64,000 nucleotides of DNA from Cytophagales bacterium (lineage in GTDB: Bacteria > Bacteroidota > Bacteroidia > Cytophagales > Thermoflexibacteraceae). The stretch lies in the NCBI GenBank assembly GCA_013299115.1, contig JAAFKA010000016.1:56312-120311 (forward strand), read 5' to 3'. The notes under the pieces were generated by a model that saw nothing but the letters and a program-made list of their open reading frames with translations, did not search any database and had not been told where the DNA came from. Positions 23,898 to 33,384 of this stretch are shown here, one piece after another; within the stretch, counting starts at the first letter, position 1, and each line of letters begins with the position of its first letter. The position numbers and the translations under genes are program-made.

Positions 23898-23955
23898 TTT
23901 GGGGAGTTTGCAAAAATTTATTTAACAACTTAACTTTTAAACTCAACAAATTAAT

Positions 23956-25563
23956 ATGGCAGGCGGTAAGGAAACACCACGTCAAAAAATGATAGGCTTG
24001 ATGTACCTCGTACTGACGGCACTCTTGGCGTTACAAGTTAGTAACACCATCTTGGATAAGTTCGTATTTATCGACGAGAGTTTGCAATACTCCGTTGAAG
24101 TAACTCGTAAAAACACTGACAAGCAAATCAAGGGCGGTGCAGACCTCGTTGAAAAACAAGGAAATACACCAAAAGACGTTGCCTTGTTGAAAAAAGCAGA
24201 AGAGGTAAAAAAGAAATCTGAAGAGATTTATGCTTACATCAACAAAGTGAGAGAAGACTTGATTAAAATGACAGGTGGAAAAGACGAAAAAGGTGGTTAT
24301 GTAGGAGCAAAAAATGACAACGAAGTAATGTTGCTCATGTTGGGTGATGTTTCAAAAGGTATTCCTGGCGAAGCAAAGAAAATGAAAGAAACACTGAACA
24401 ACTACACTAAGTCTATTGCTGCAATGGATAGTTCTTTGGCAGATTTAGCAGCTCCTATTGCTGTTGATGCGAAAGATATGCCTATGTACACAAAGAATCC
24501 TGAGCAAAACGGTAAAGATTTTGGTTTGATTACTTTTGACCAAACTCCTACTGTGGCTGCCTTAGCTATTCTTTCAGACATTGAAGCCAAAGTTGCAAGA
24601 GTTGAAACAAAAGCAGTTGATAAAATCATCTCTAAAATTGGTGGTGTGGTTATCAAATTTGATAAAATTTTAGCTATGGCATCGGCAGAATCACAAGTAG
24701 TGGCTGCGGGTACTAAATACAAAGCGAAGATGTTTATCTCTGCCTCTTCTACCCAAATCAAACCTTCTATGAGTGTGTCGCAAGGCTCTGTAAACGTAAA
24801 AGGTGATGTGGGCGAAGTAGAATTTACTGCACAACCTGCAAGTGATTACAACGACCAAGGTTTAGCAAAACGCAAATGGCAAGGCTCTATCAGAATTAAG
24901 AAAGCTGATGGACAAGATACAACTTTCAAATTTGAACAAGAATACTTTATTGCAAGACCTGTAATTAAAGTACAGTCTGGTAACGTATCTGCCTTGTATC
25001 TAAACTGCGGTAACGATTTGCAAATAGACGTACCTGCTTTGGGTGCTTCTTACAACCCTTCTTTCTCTGCTACTGGTGCTGAGGTTATCAAAGGTGGTAA
25101 AGTGGGTGCTATTACAGTAGTTCCAAGTGCTGCCAATGTAGAACTCAATGTATCGAGTGATGGAAACAGAATTGGTACAGAGAAATTCAAAGTGAAACTA
25201 TTGCCTAAACCTGAATTGAAAGTCTTGAACAATGGCAAACCTCTTGACGAAAAACAAGGTGGTGCTTGTCCAAGAAACTTGAAAGCAGTGGCAGCAGCAG
25301 AGGCAAGCATCAGAGAGGCTATTCCTAAAGATGCTCGTTACAAAGTTACAGAATGGGAAATTACTTTAGCACGTGGTCGTAGAGCAATAAAAACCCAAAA
25401 ATTCTCAAGTGATGAGGCTGGAATGTCGGACTTTGCACAACAAGCAAAAGAGGGTGACCGTCTTGTCATTGAAATCAAGGGTGCTATGCGTATGAACTTC
25501 AAAAATGCAACAGAAAAAGTAAATGGTGTGAGCCAGATATTCCAATATCCTATTACACAATAA
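23956..25563 (+). CDS. gldM: gliding motility/T9SS motor protein GldM
   Basis: A 535-residue protein with the conserved N-terminus MAGGKETPRQKMIGLMYLVL, a single membrane helix (LMYLVLTALLALQVSNTILD), then a helical periplasmic domain (residues 35-230) and beta-domains to the C-terminus. GldM crosses the inner membrane, binds GldL and carries the motor torque through the periplasm to GldK/GldN. In most Bacteroidota gldN follows directly; here a terminator follows and the next gene is an opposite-strand dihydroorotase-like gene. Confidence 0.93.
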   Translation: MAGGKETPRQKMIGLMYLVLTALLALQVSNTILDKFVFIDESLQYSVEVTRKNTDKQIKGGADLVEKQGNTPKDVALLKKAEEVKKKSEEIYAYINKVREDLIKMTGGKDEKGGYVGAKNDNEVMLLMLGDVSKGIPGEAKKMKETLNNYTKSIAAMDSSLADLAAPIAVDAKDMPMYTKNPEQNGKDFGLITFDQTPTVAALAILSDIEAKVARVETKAVDKIISKIGGVVIKFDKILAMASAESQVVAAGTKYKAKMFISASSTQIKPSMSVSQGSVNVKGDVGEVEFTAQPASDYNDQGLAKRKWQGSIRIKKADGQDTTFKFEQEYFIARPVIKVQSGNVSALYLNCGNDLQIDVPALGASYNPSFSATGAEVIKGGKVGAITVVPSAANVELNVSSDGNRIGTEKFKVKLLPKPELKVLNNGKPLDEKQGGACPRNLKAVAAAEASIREAIPKDARYKVTEWEITLARGRRAIKTQKFSSDEAGMSDFAQQAKEGDRLVIEIKGAMRMNFKNATEKVNGVSQIFQYPITQ

Positions 25564-25594
25564 TTTTGCAATTTTTCTTTGTGTGTAATTTACA

Positions 25595-25624
25595 AAAAGC
25601 CAACTTCGAAAGAGGTTGGCTTTT
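25595..25624. terminator. terminator after gldM
   Basis: Perfect 10-bp stem AAAAGCCAAC / GTTGGCTTTT with a 10-base loop, 32 bases behind the gldM stop codon. It closes the gldKLM unit. Confidence 0.85.
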
Positions 25625-25737
25625 ATGTTAGTGGGTTTCAACTTTTAATATAAACAACGCATTTTGATGCGTTTTCTAACTTCTCTTGATGGTGGTCATA
25701 ATTCTCTAACAACTATTTTTCAAATACCTGTACCCCC

Positions 25738-26976
25738 TCAGCTAAATACTTTTACCACCTTTCCCTGCAAAGTTTGCCCCACGAAGGGAGAATTTTGAGA
25801 TTTGGAAACAATAGCTGCTGCCGAAAAAGTCCACGTTTGGTTGGGGTGAAACAAAGTACAATTAGCTTTTTCGCCTATGGCTATACGTTGTTGAGGCAAA
25901 TTGAGTAGTTGGCGAGGCTTAGTAGTCATTTTTTCTATCAAATCAGGCAAAGGCAGATAGGTAGCTGTAGCTTTGCGAATAGCCCCAAAAGCTGTTTCTA
26001 AACCAATGCAGCCAAAATCTGCTAAATCAAATTCCAATTTTTTGCCTTCCTCATCACAAGGCAAGTGTGCCGAACAAACATGGTCTATCGTACCATCTAC
26101 CAATCCTTGCAACAGGGCTTGGCGGTCTGCTTCTCCTCTAAATGGTGGTTTTACTTTGAGGTTGGTATCAAAACTTTGCATAGCTTGGTCTAAAAACGAA
26201 AGTTGGTGGGCTGCTATGTCGCAACTTACTGCCAAACCCCGTGTTTTTGCCTCTCTAATCAGTGCTACACTTTCTGCCGTAGAAATACAACTCACGTGCA
26301 GACGACCACCTGTATAACCTAACAAATGTAAATCTCGTTGCAAACCCAAAACTTCTGCAAGGTGTGGAATACCTTTTAAGCCCAAAAAAACAGATATTTC
26401 ACTTTCATTCATCTGTCCGTATTTACTTAGGTGCTTTTCGTCTGCTCGGTTTATTAACAAGCCATTGCAATGTTGTAAATACAATAAACATTTGAGTAAC
26501 AAAGCTGTATTGGTAACAGGCAACAATCCATCTGAAAAAGCTACTGCTCCTGCGTGATACATATCCAACAATTCGGTCATTTCCTCGCCTTGCCCTTGCA
26601 CACTCAACCCTGCTATGGGCAAAAGTTGCACACCTAATTGCGATTGACTGCGAATATAGCCAATAGACTCTTTATGTTGCACAAAAGGCTGCATATTAGG
26701 CAGTATCAAAACCTCTGTGAATCCTCCTGCTGCTGCTGCTCGGCAGAGCGAAGAGAAATCCTCGCGATGTTCGTAGCCCACGCCACCCGACCACGCACAC
26801 ATATCTACCCATCCCGCGGACATGCTCAACTCGTGACAATCTATGATAGGAGTATTTTCAGGCACTTTTAATGCATCACCAATAGCTACAATAGTTCCTT
26901 GTTGGAAGTAAATATCAGTTCGTTGGAGATGAAATGGCGAAGTTTTGTCTATGATTTGAACAGTTTGTAAGAGCAT
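25738..26976 (-). CDS. dihydroorotase-like protein lacking metal ligands
   Basis: A 412-residue member of the dihydroorotase/amidohydrolase family (start ATG at 26976; a longer frame to 27138 adds a non-homologous tail). The fold is clear: GWVDMCAWSGGVGYEHREDF, CRAAAAGGFTEVLILPNMQP, YTGGRLHVSCISTAESVALI, SAHLPCDEEGKKLEFDLADF and GCIGLETAF. Yet the catalytic residues are gone: the metal-binding H-x-H after GWVDM is CAW, the His of LHVSHIST is Cys, and the Asp of the D-H-x-P motif is Ala (SAHLP). It cannot bind the usual two zinc ions, so it is either a non-catalytic partner, like the pyrC' subunits that pair with aspartate transcarbamoylase, or another enzyme. Bacteroidota commonly carry such divergent copies. 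Confidence 0.85.
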   Translation of the reverse strand: MLLQTVQIIDKTSPFHLQRTDIYFQQGTIVAIGDALKVPENTPIIDCHELSMSAGWVDMCAWSGGVGYEHREDFSSLCRAAAAGGFTEVLILPNMQPFVQHKESIGYIRSQSQLGVQLLPIAGLSVQGQGEEMTELLDMYHAGAVAFSDGLLPVTNTALLLKCLLYLQHCNGLLINRADEKHLSKYGQMNESEISVFLGLKGIPHLAEVLGLQRDLHLLGYTGGRLHVSCISTAESVALIREAKTRGLAVSCDIAAHQLSFLDQAMQSFDTNLKVKPPFRGEADRQALLQGLVDGTIDHVCSAHLPCDEEGKKLEFDLADFGCIGLETAFGAIRKATATYLPLPDLIEKMTTKPRQLLNLPQQRIAIGEKANCTLFHPNQTWTFSAAAIVSKSQNSPFVGQTLQGKVVKVFS

Positions 26977-27471
26977 AGTTTTTATTTTGTGCAAAGATAA
27001 AAAAAATAAAAAGCAAGTGCTGTTTAGAATCAACATTTTTGGTCTTATAAAAATAAATAACCTGAAATGTTGGTTGTCCGACGATTTTTGTGGAAACGTA
27101 GGTCTTCGATAGTCATACTTTTGATAAAGAAAGAACACTATATGAACAACAAATAAACATTTTAACCCAAGAAAACCAGCATTTAAAGTTATTGATAGAA
27201 AATTATTGCTAATAAAAATGCAGAATCAGCATAAAACTTTAAGATGTTTGGTAATTTTTTTATTGTCCCCAAAGTTTATTTATTGCCTATTTTCGTGCTT
27301 CCTGCTTGTTATTCCAAAAAAAAACTGTACCTTGTCAAAGGTTTAGTAAGAAATAACTAAACGACCAAACAAACTTTTAAAAACTAAGCACAACTTGCAA
27401 AATAGTAACAACAATTTTGCAATCATTTGGTTTTTTCAATTACCTTCTTATCTAAGTAAATGTTGTAAAAA
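26977..27471. other. intergenic with repeat C and a possible gene remnant
   Basis: Divergent region between the dihydroorotase-like gene and the desaturase. It contains a repeat-C member at about 27070-27105 (GTTGTCCGACGATTTTTGTG) and then, at about 27117-27209, an open stretch that reads ERTLYEQQINILTQENQHLK and ends at a TAA, like the C-terminal coil of a small DNA-binding protein. It has no start codon and is probably a remnant. The rest shows nothing. Confidence 0.4.
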
Positions 27472-28611
27472 ATGCAGAAAAGTCCAAGATTTATCGACCA
27501 GCAACAGGCTGACTTCTTCGCCACCGTTAAACGCCGCGTAGATGAGTATTTTCTAACTAACAAACTGTCTAAAAATGCCAACGGCATGATGTATTTCAAA
27601 TCCTTTTTGTTTTTGGGTGGTTATTTGTTGTTTTACAGTTTAATTTTATCGGGGCAATTTTCACTGCCTATGCTTTGGGTTTTTGCTCTCTTTCTGGGGG
27701 CTTGCTGTGCTTTTATTGGTTTCAATGTAAGCCATGATGCCATTCATGGGTCTTATTCAGCCAATCCATTGGTAAACAAAATAATGAGTTGGAGTTTTAT
27801 AGCCATTGGTGGTGATATACACATGTGGACTATTTCGCACAACATGGTACATCATACTTACACCAACATACCTGAACATGATGAAGACATAGAAATTGCA
27901 CCAGGACTATTGCGTGCCTCACCTACCCAACCTCTCAAAGGTTTTATGCGTTATCAACACTATTACGGCTTTGCGTTGTATAGTTTGGCTTCTTTGGCTT
28001 GGGTCTTTCGCAAAGACTACTTCAAGTTTTTCAAACCTACTTTGGGTAGTTTTCCTTTGAAACACAAGCCGATGGACTATTTTAACTTGTTTTTCCACAA
28101 AGCTATTTATTATACCTTGTTCATTATTTTGCCTCTTGTTTTACTCGATATTACGTGGTGGCAATTTATCATAGGCTTTTTGTCTATGCACTTCGTAACA
28201 GGGTTGATTTTGGGTTTGGTCTTCCAATTGGCTCACGTAGTAGAAGGTCCCGAATTTCCTATGCCCAACTACGAAGGCGACATAGAAAATGCTTGGGCTA
28301 TACACCAAATGCAAACCACTGCCAATTTTGCTACCAACAGCTGGGCTGCTAACTTCCTTTGTGGAGGCTTGAATATGCAAATAGAACATCATTTGTTCCC
28401 AAAAGTTTGCCATACGCACTATACTGCCCTGCAACCCATCGTAAAAGAAACAGCCTTAGAATTTGGCGTACCTTATTACGAAAACGAAACTTTTTGGGGT
28501 GCATTAAAATCTCACCAAGTTGCTTTGCGTAAATTTGGAAAAGATGCCTTAGAAGCACAAGAAAATCTGATGCAAGATTTGATAGCACCCAAAACAGCTA
28601 TTGCAAGTTAA
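27472..28611 (+). CDS. fatty acid desaturase (acyl-CoA/acyl-lipid desaturase)
   Basis: A 379-residue integral membrane di-iron desaturase. The three histidine boxes are HDAIHG (residues 86-91), HNMVHHTYTN (about 123-132) and QIEHHLFP (about 304-311), with four to five hydrophobic segments between. The Gln-x-x-His-His form of the third box resembles front-end and linoleoyl-CoA-type desaturases, but no cytochrome b5 domain is fused. It introduces a double bond into membrane fatty acids using an external electron donor. It stands alone; a short palindromic repeat follows. Confidence 0.88.
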   Translation: MQKSPRFIDQQQADFFATVKRRVDEYFLTNKLSKNANGMMYFKSFLFLGGYLLFYSLILSGQFSLPMLWVFALFLGACCAFIGFNVSHDAIHGSYSANPLVNKIMSWSFIAIGGDIHMWTISHNMVHHTYTNIPEHDEDIEIAPGLLRASPTQPLKGFMRYQHYYGFALYSLASLAWVFRKDYFKFFKPTLGSFPLKHKPMDYFNLFFHKAIYYTLFIILPLVLLDITWWQFIIGFLSMHFVTGLILGLVFQLAHVVEGPEFPMPNYEGDIENAWAIHQMQTTANFATNSWAANFLCGGLNMQIEHHLFPKVCHTHYTALQPIVKETALEFGVPYYENETFWGALKSHQVALRKFGKDALEAQENLMQDLIAPKTAIAS

Positions 28612-28621
28612 AAAATTACCT

Positions 28622-28659
28622 TAAACCTTATAAGGTTTTGAAAACCTTATAAGGTTTAG
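28622..28659. repeat. palindromic repeat behind the desaturase
   Basis: Two overlapping copies of AAACCTTATAAGGTTT arranged as TAAACCTTATAAGGTTTT / GAAAACCTTATAAGGTTTA. Probably acts as a terminator for the desaturase gene. Confidence 0.75.
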
Positions 28660-28733
28660 TCATTGAAAACATATCATGCCCTTGTGGGCAATCCTACCTT
28701 ACCCCGCATTTTTTTATTAAACTGCTTAGTGCC

Positions 28734-29414
28734 TTGTTACTCAAAGCTGTAAATGTAGAAAAGACCTATTCCAATGCCGATATTGCTACTTTAGCCCTCA
28801 ATAAAGTCAATTTGGAAATAGCAACAGGTGAATTTGTGGCTATCATGGGTCCTTCGGGTTGTGGCAAATCTACTTTGCTCAACTTGTTGGGCTTGTTGGA
28901 CTTGCCCACTGGTGGCAAACTTCTCTTTGACGGCAACGACACTACCAAACTAAGTAGTGCAGGCAGGGCAGAACTTCGCAAAAAATATATTGGTTTTGTG
29001 TTCCAAAGTTTCAATCTCATAGACGAATTGTCAGTTTATGAAAACGTAGAATTACCTTTGGTTTATCAAAAAATTCCACTTGCCGAAAGGAAAAAAAGAG
29101 TAATGGAGGTATTGGAGAAAATGGAAGTGGCACACAAACAAAATATTTTCCCTCCTCAACTCTCTGGCGGTATTCAGCAACGGGTGGCGGTGGCACGTGC
29201 CATTGTGTCTAAGCCTCGTTTGTTGTTGGCAGACGAACCTACGGGCAATTTAGACTCCAAACATGGGCAAGATGTAATGGAAATTTTGACAAGGCTCAAC
29301 GATGAAGGCAGCACCATTGTCATTGTTACACACTCGGCAGAATATGCAGCCTATAGCAACCGTATTATCTATATGCTCGATGGGCAAATTGTTACGCAAA
29401 ACATTGTGAGTTAA
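28734..29414 (+). CDS. ABC transporter ATP-binding protein, LolD/MacB type
   Basis: A 226-residue ATPase. Walker A is GPSGCGKST (about residue 39), the Q-loop [18 protein letters not shown], the signature [14 protein letters not shown] and Walker [15 protein letters not shown], with an H-loop THSAEYA. This is the pattern of the LolD/MacB/FtsE family, which extrude lipoproteins, peptides or drugs with an MacB/LolC-type permease. No permease gene is adjacent. The start is TTG at 28734; no ATG is in frame near it, and the first residues [14 protein letters not shown] match the family. Confidence 0.88.
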   Translation: MLLKAVNVEKTYSNADIATLALNKVNLEIATGEFVAIMGPSGCGKSTLLNLLGLLDLPTGGKLLFDGNDTTKLSSAGRAELRKKYIGFVFQSFNLIDELSVYENVELPLVYQKIPLAERKKRVMEVLEKMEVAHKQNIFPPQLSGGIQQRVAVARAIVSKPRLLLADEPTGNLDSKHGQDVMEILTRLNDEGSTIVIVTHSAEYAAYSNRIIYMLDGQIVTQNIVS

Positions 29415-29527
29415 TTATTGTGAGTTAATTATTGTGTGTTCTTGCTTATTTTTTTGCTAATCAATATTTTTTTTATACTTTTGTGGCTCATTGGGATTTT
29501 CCCAACAATACCAACCACATCAACCGT

Positions 29528-30697
29528 ATGCTCAACAGGAGGATATTGCGGGCAAAAGCAATGCAAGCCCTATACAGTTTTCGTCAATGCAAAGAGGCTG
29601 ATTTTCAGGTAGCTATGGACAAAATAGCCGACAAGTTTATGCCTGACCTCAATGCTGCCGAATCCCCCAATTATGCTAAACTCAAAGAAGATAAAGCAAC
29701 AGCTACTGCCTTGTTTAAAAATCAATACCAATCGAAAGAAACCATTAGAGATGCAAGCATTACGCCCACCATACGCCAAGCAGCCAGCGAAGCCATTGCT
29801 TTTTATCACAACCAAGTGCGAAAAGATTACGAGCAAATCAAAGACACCATGCTCAGACAAGCCGACAAACTCTATGACCGTTATTTGAGTGTGTTGCAAT
29901 TATTGGTAGAGTTTTCAGATTTTACAGACAAAGAAGTAAAAGAAAGGCAAAAACGCCAACTGATTCCTGCCCCTGTATTTGAGCATGAACAAAAATATTT
30001 TATCAACAAAACCATTGGTATTTTTCGAAACCACCGAGAGTTCAATAGAGAAGTGCTAAACCGCAAACTCTACTGGGACATAGATTTGGTAAGGCAATGG
30101 TACAAAGTATTGCTCAAAGATGAAGCTTATATAGAATACCAACAACGCACCGAAACCGACTCTACACAAGATGCCGAAATTGTAGAACATATCTTGCGAA
30201 ATTTTATACTCAATAACGACATAGTAGAAACCTACTTCAAAGATACAGACCCCAACTGGGAGGAGGACAAAGCAACCGTAAGAAGTATGGCAAGCAAAAC
30301 CCTCAAAAGTTTGCAAGAGGAAGGGGCAGAGGCAGAATTAGCCAAATTATCGCCAAACTGGGACGATGACCGTGATTTTTTCAAAGAAATTTACGAACTC
30401 ACAGTCAGCAATGACGAGGAATGTTCGCAAATTTTGGCATCGAAAACCCAAAACTGGGACATCAACCGCATTACGCCTGTAGATAATATTTTGCTCAAAA
30501 TGGCAATGTGCGAAATGCTGCACTTCCCAAGTATTCCTGTAAAAGTTACTATCAACGAATACATAGAGATTTGCAAAATTTACAGCACACCCAAAAGCAA
30601 AGAGTTTATCAATGGTTTGCTCGATGTGATTACAGTAGAATTGGAGAGAAACGGCAGAATTAAGAAAAGTGGTCGTGGGTTGTTGGATAATAAATAA
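29528..30697 (+). CDS. nusB: transcription antitermination factor NusB, long form
   Basis: A 389-residue protein. The ATG at 29528 gives MLNRRILRAKAMQALYSFRQ, the conserved RNA-binding N-terminus of NusB; the C-terminal half (about 240-370) contains the helical NusB domain with NWDINRITPVDNILLKMAMC, EMLHFPSIPVKVTINEYIEI and CKIYSTPKSKEFINGLLD, all family landmarks. Bacteroidota have such enlarged NusB proteins. It joins NusE/S10 in antitermination of rRNA transcription. It begins 110 bases after the ABC ATPase gene and is followed by a REP-B hairpin. Confidence 0.9.
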   Translation: MLNRRILRAKAMQALYSFRQCKEADFQVAMDKIADKFMPDLNAAESPNYAKLKEDKATATALFKNQYQSKETIRDASITPTIRQAASEAIAFYHNQVRKDYEQIKDTMLRQADKLYDRYLSVLQLLVEFSDFTDKEVKERQKRQLIPAPVFEHEQKYFINKTIGIFRNHREFNREVLNRKLYWDIDLVRQWYKVLLKDEAYIEYQQRTETDSTQDAEIVEHILRNFILNNDIVETYFKDTDPNWEEDKATVRSMASKTLKSLQEEGAEAELAKLSPNWDDDRDFFKEIYELTVSNDEECSQILASKTQNWDINRITPVDNILLKMAMCEMLHFPSIPVKVTINEYIEICKIYSTPKSKEFINGLLDVITVELERNGRIKKSGRGLLDNK

Positions 30698-30711
30698 AAA
30701 AGCTATTTTTA

Positions 30712-30747
30712 TACGTTGGCAATGGTGCTTGCACCTTGACAATCGTA
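30712..30747. repeat. REP-B repeat, short-loop form
   Basis: TACGTTGGCAATGGTGC directly followed by TTGCACCTTGACAATCGTA, the most compact member (loop of 2 bases). It follows nusB by 15 bases. Confidence 0.85.
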
Positions 30748-30775
30748 TAAAAATAAAATGCCAGCTAAATTCTAA

Positions 30776-31582
30776 ATGCTAACTACTATTATGCAACCCT
30801 CTGAATTATTACAAACCATATTCAGCCAGAAAGCCGTAAAAACGCCAACAGGTGAGGTGTTGCCTCTCCACAGTTCCATAGACCCCGCAGAAGGGAGTTT
30901 TTTGCGTACCCTCATCAGCCAATACCAACCCGAAAACACCTTAGAAATTGGTTGTGCTTACGGACTATCGAGTTTGTATATTTGCGATGGATTGCAAAAA
31001 AATAAAATAAAGTTGCAACAAGAAGGTGGCAATTACAACCCAAAACATTACATCATAGACCCTTACCAAAAAACACAATGGCAGGGCGTGGGTATTCACC
31101 AATTACAAACTTGTGGAATAGATTTTTTTCACCTCATAGAAAAACCTTCGGAGTTGGCACTGCCCGAACTGCTGGCACAGGGCAAACAATTTGATTTTGT
31201 GTTTATTGACGGCTGGCACACCTTAGACCACACTTTGCTCGACCTTTTTTACGCCAATCAGTTGCTCAAAGTAGGCGGCGTGGTGGTGGTAGATGACGTG
31301 CTGACCATAAAACCTGTCAATAAAGCTGTTCGGTATTTTCTCAATTACCCCGCCTACCAATTTATTGGCAAAGCACCTTACAAACATTCTTTGAAAAGGC
31401 AAGTTTATTACACTGTTACTGAGTTTTTTGCTTTGCTCACTTATCTCATTCCTCTCCGCAAAAAGATTTTTAATCCTTATTGGTTGCAATCTGACCGCAA
31501 TTTGCAAGTAGATTCGCCAATGGTGGCTATGGAAAAAATAGCAACAGACCAACGAAGTTGGAATTGGTATGAGGAGTTTTAA
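30776..31582 (+). CDS. class I SAM-dependent methyltransferase
   Basis: A 268-residue protein. ENTLEIGCAYGLSSLYICDG (about residues 52-71) is motif I for S-adenosylmethionine binding, and FDFVFIDGWHTLDHTLLDLF with VGGVVVVDDVL is the Methyltransf_24/O-methyltransferase-like second half. Substrate unknown; the family methylates small hydroxyl compounds or sugars. An alternative start at 30791 (MQPSELLQTI) is nearly as likely. Neighbours give no hint. Confidence 0.75.
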   Translation: MLTTIMQPSELLQTIFSQKAVKTPTGEVLPLHSSIDPAEGSFLRTLISQYQPENTLEIGCAYGLSSLYICDGLQKNKIKLQQEGGNYNPKHYIIDPYQKTQWQGVGIHQLQTCGIDFFHLIEKPSELALPELLAQGKQFDFVFIDGWHTLDHTLLDLFYANQLLKVGGVVVVDDVLTIKPVNKAVRYFLNYPAYQFIGKAPYKHSLKRQVYYTVTEFFALLTYLIPLRKKIFNPYWLQSDRNLQVDSPMVAMEKIATDQRSWNWYEEF

Positions 31583-31691
31583 AATATGTAAAGCATTTTG
31601 CAACTAACCAACTTAAAACTTACAACGCCCTCTATTGTTTTATTGCGGTTTCTTGCCTAATTTTGGACTTTTACAAAACATATTCTTACAG

Positions 31692-32267
31692 ATGCGAAAA
31701 AAAATTGGTACTCAACAGCTCATTGCCTATATTTTATTGATTGCTTTTGCTGCCCCTGTCTTGGTTTTTATCTTCCAAAAATGCAAAGGAGATAGTTCAA
31801 ACAGTGAGGCACGAGAAATTATGGAGGCGCATAACCGACAACAACAAAATAACAAACAAACTACTGCCACAAGTTTTTATAAAGAAGGTGAATTGGACTT
31901 TTTGGATACCAATGGCAAACTAACAAAGAAAATAAGCATAGAATTTGCTGCTACTGAAGAAAAAAGGTCGCAAGGCTTGATGTACAGACAAAGTTTGGGA
32001 GAAAATGAAGGAATGTTATTTATTTTTGACAAAGAAGAACCTCAATCTTTTTGGATGAGAAACACTTACATTACGTTAGACCTTATTTATGTCAATGCAA
32101 ACAAAGAAATTGTAAACATAGCAAAAATGGCAACTCCGCAATCAGAAGCACAAATTCTCTCTGAAAAACCTGCTCAATATGTGTTGGAAGTCAATGGTGG
32201 TTTTTGCGATAGATACCAAATCAAGGCTGGCGATAAAGTGCAGTGGATTACCCAAACAACACAATAG
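31692..32267 (+). CDS. DUF192 family protein, membrane-anchored
   Basis: A 191-residue protein from the ATG at 31692. One N-terminal membrane helix (LIAYILLIAFAAPVLVFIFQ) is followed by a DUF192 domain (residues 75-185): FAATEEKRSQGLMYRQSLGE, GMLFIFDKEEPQSFWMRNTY, LDLIYVNANKEIV and VLEVNGGFCDRYQIKAGDKV. The family is widespread and its function is unknown; the W-M-[KR]-N-T block is invariant. Likely periplasmic. A terminator follows directly. Confidence 0.85.
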   Translation: MRKKIGTQQLIAYILLIAFAAPVLVFIFQKCKGDSSNSEAREIMEAHNRQQQNNKQTTATSFYKEGELDFLDTNGKLTKKISIEFAATEEKRSQGLMYRQSLGENEGMLFIFDKEEPQSFWMRNTYITLDLIYVNANKEIVNIAKMATPQSEAQILSEKPAQYVLEVNGGFCDRYQIKAGDKVQWITQTTQ

Positions 32268-32278
32268 TCTAACTTTTG

Positions 32279-32327
32279 AAATAACAGAACACTGCAACGC
32301 TTAAATTCTTGCGGTATTCTGTTATTT
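32279..32327. terminator. terminator behind DUF192 gene
   Basis: Stem AAATAACAGAA / TTCTGTTATTT around a 27-base loop, 12 bases behind the stop. A further GCAAGG palindrome with T run is at 32334-32350. Confidence 0.65.
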
Positions 32328-32360
32328 ACCAAAACCTTGCAAGGTTTTTTGTTTTGTTAC

Positions 32361-32573
32361 TTAGCTTTTGCTTTCTATCTCTGTACTACTACTACCTTTT
32401 TCCATCATCACTTTTCCTTTGTAGTACAATTTATTTTCGTGCCAATAAGCACGATGCCAAAGGTGAGCCTCGCCTGTTACTGGGCAGATAGCAAAAGTTT
32501 GCGGTGTCAAAGCATCATGCGTACGTCTTTTATCACGTCTGGTAGATGATATCTTATGTTTAGGATGTGCCAT
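32361..32573 (-). CDS. rpmF: 50S ribosomal protein L32
   Basis: A 70-residue ribosomal protein: [20 protein letters not shown] at the N-terminus, then [20 protein letters not shown]. It is the L32 of the Bacteroidota type, with only one Cys left in place of the zinc-binding CxxC pairs. It is co-directional with DUF177 (yceD-like), the usual partner gene. Confidence 0.95.
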   Translation of the reverse strand: MAHPKHKISSTRRDKRRTHDALTPQTFAICPVTGEAHLWHRAYWHENKLYYKGKVMMEKGSSSTEIESKS

Positions 32574-32628
32574 TGTTATAAATGTTATGAGGTTTTAAAA
32601 TATTTTTACAAAATTACGTCATTATTAG

Positions 32629-32683
32629 GTATGTTGGCAATGGTTTAAACAACTTTCTGCTTTTCGCACCTTGACAATCATGC
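32629..32683. repeat. diverged REP-B repeat
   Basis: TATGTTGGCAATGG … GCACCTTGACAATCATG with a longer insertion between the halves. It lies between DUF177 and rpmF within their expected transcript. Confidence 0.6.
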
Positions 32684-32726
32684 CAACTCTTAAACACAGG
32701 CTAAAGCCTGTGTTACATTCAAGTTG

Positions 32727-33296
32727 CTACAATAATTTTTTTAGATTAGCCCAGCGAGGGTCAATCAGGACTTTATCGTCTATTGTTTCCTCTTGCGAGA
32801 CAGATTTATAAATCAAAATTTCCTCTTCTCCTTCGCTACTCTCTTCACCGGCAAATTTTGGGTGCAATTTTTTCATAGGTACTTCCAAACTTACCAATTC
32901 GTAGAGATAGTTCTCAAGCTCTAATGTAGCAATGTTGCGTGGTATTACCACTACATCTTCGCTTAACTCCGCTGCTTTTTCCCCAAATTTAAAGAAAATG
33001 GTAGTTAATACATGAATTGGAAAATCAAAAACCTCCAAACTCCTGTCACAAACCAACTCTATTGTACCTTTTATATCAAAAACAACGGTAAGCATCGTTT
33101 CTGATTTGGTCAAGGTAAGCCCTATCTCACAACTTCCTGTTGCGAATAAAGAGTTTTCAAAACAAGCAAAAAAATCTTTGTTACACACCCAAGCATATTG
33201 ATAGGTTTTGTGTTGCAAGGCAACTATATCAATATGGTATTGACTAAGTAGTTTTTCTTTTGCTTTTTCCTCTTTGTCTTTCATTGGTTTAAACAA
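32727..33296 (-). CDS. DUF177 (YceD-like) protein
   Basis: A 189-residue protein of the DUF177/YceD family, recognised by its beta-rich first half (GSCEIGLTLTKSETMLTVVF, IKGTIELVCDRSLEVFDFPI) with the conserved C-D-R-[CS]-L block, the acidic middle and the C-terminal DPRWANLKKLL that is diagnostic. YceD is needed for 23S rRNA accumulation in plants and bacteria, consistent with its constant linkage with rpmF, which follows here. Start may be at 33284. Confidence 0.85.
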   Translation of the reverse strand: MFKPMKDKEEKAKEKLLSQYHIDIVALQHKTYQYAWVCNKDFFACFENSLFATGSCEIGLTLTKSETMLTVVFDIKGTIELVCDRSLEVFDFPIHVLTTIFFKFGEKAAELSEDVVVIPRNIATLELENYLYELVSLEVPMKKLHPKFAGEESSEGEEEILIYKSVSQEETIDDKVLIDPRWANLKKLL

Positions 33297-33384
33297 GTTG
33301 TTAAGAACCTATCTAATTTTCGGATTGCAAAGTTAGAAAAATAATTTAGATTTTGCAAAAAAAATAAAGTTTTTTATTGTGTCC

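Noticed and set aside
26977..27138. 54-residue extension of the dihydroorotase-like protein
   Set aside because: Contains antisense of repeat C and ends the family alignment at the ATG at 26976.
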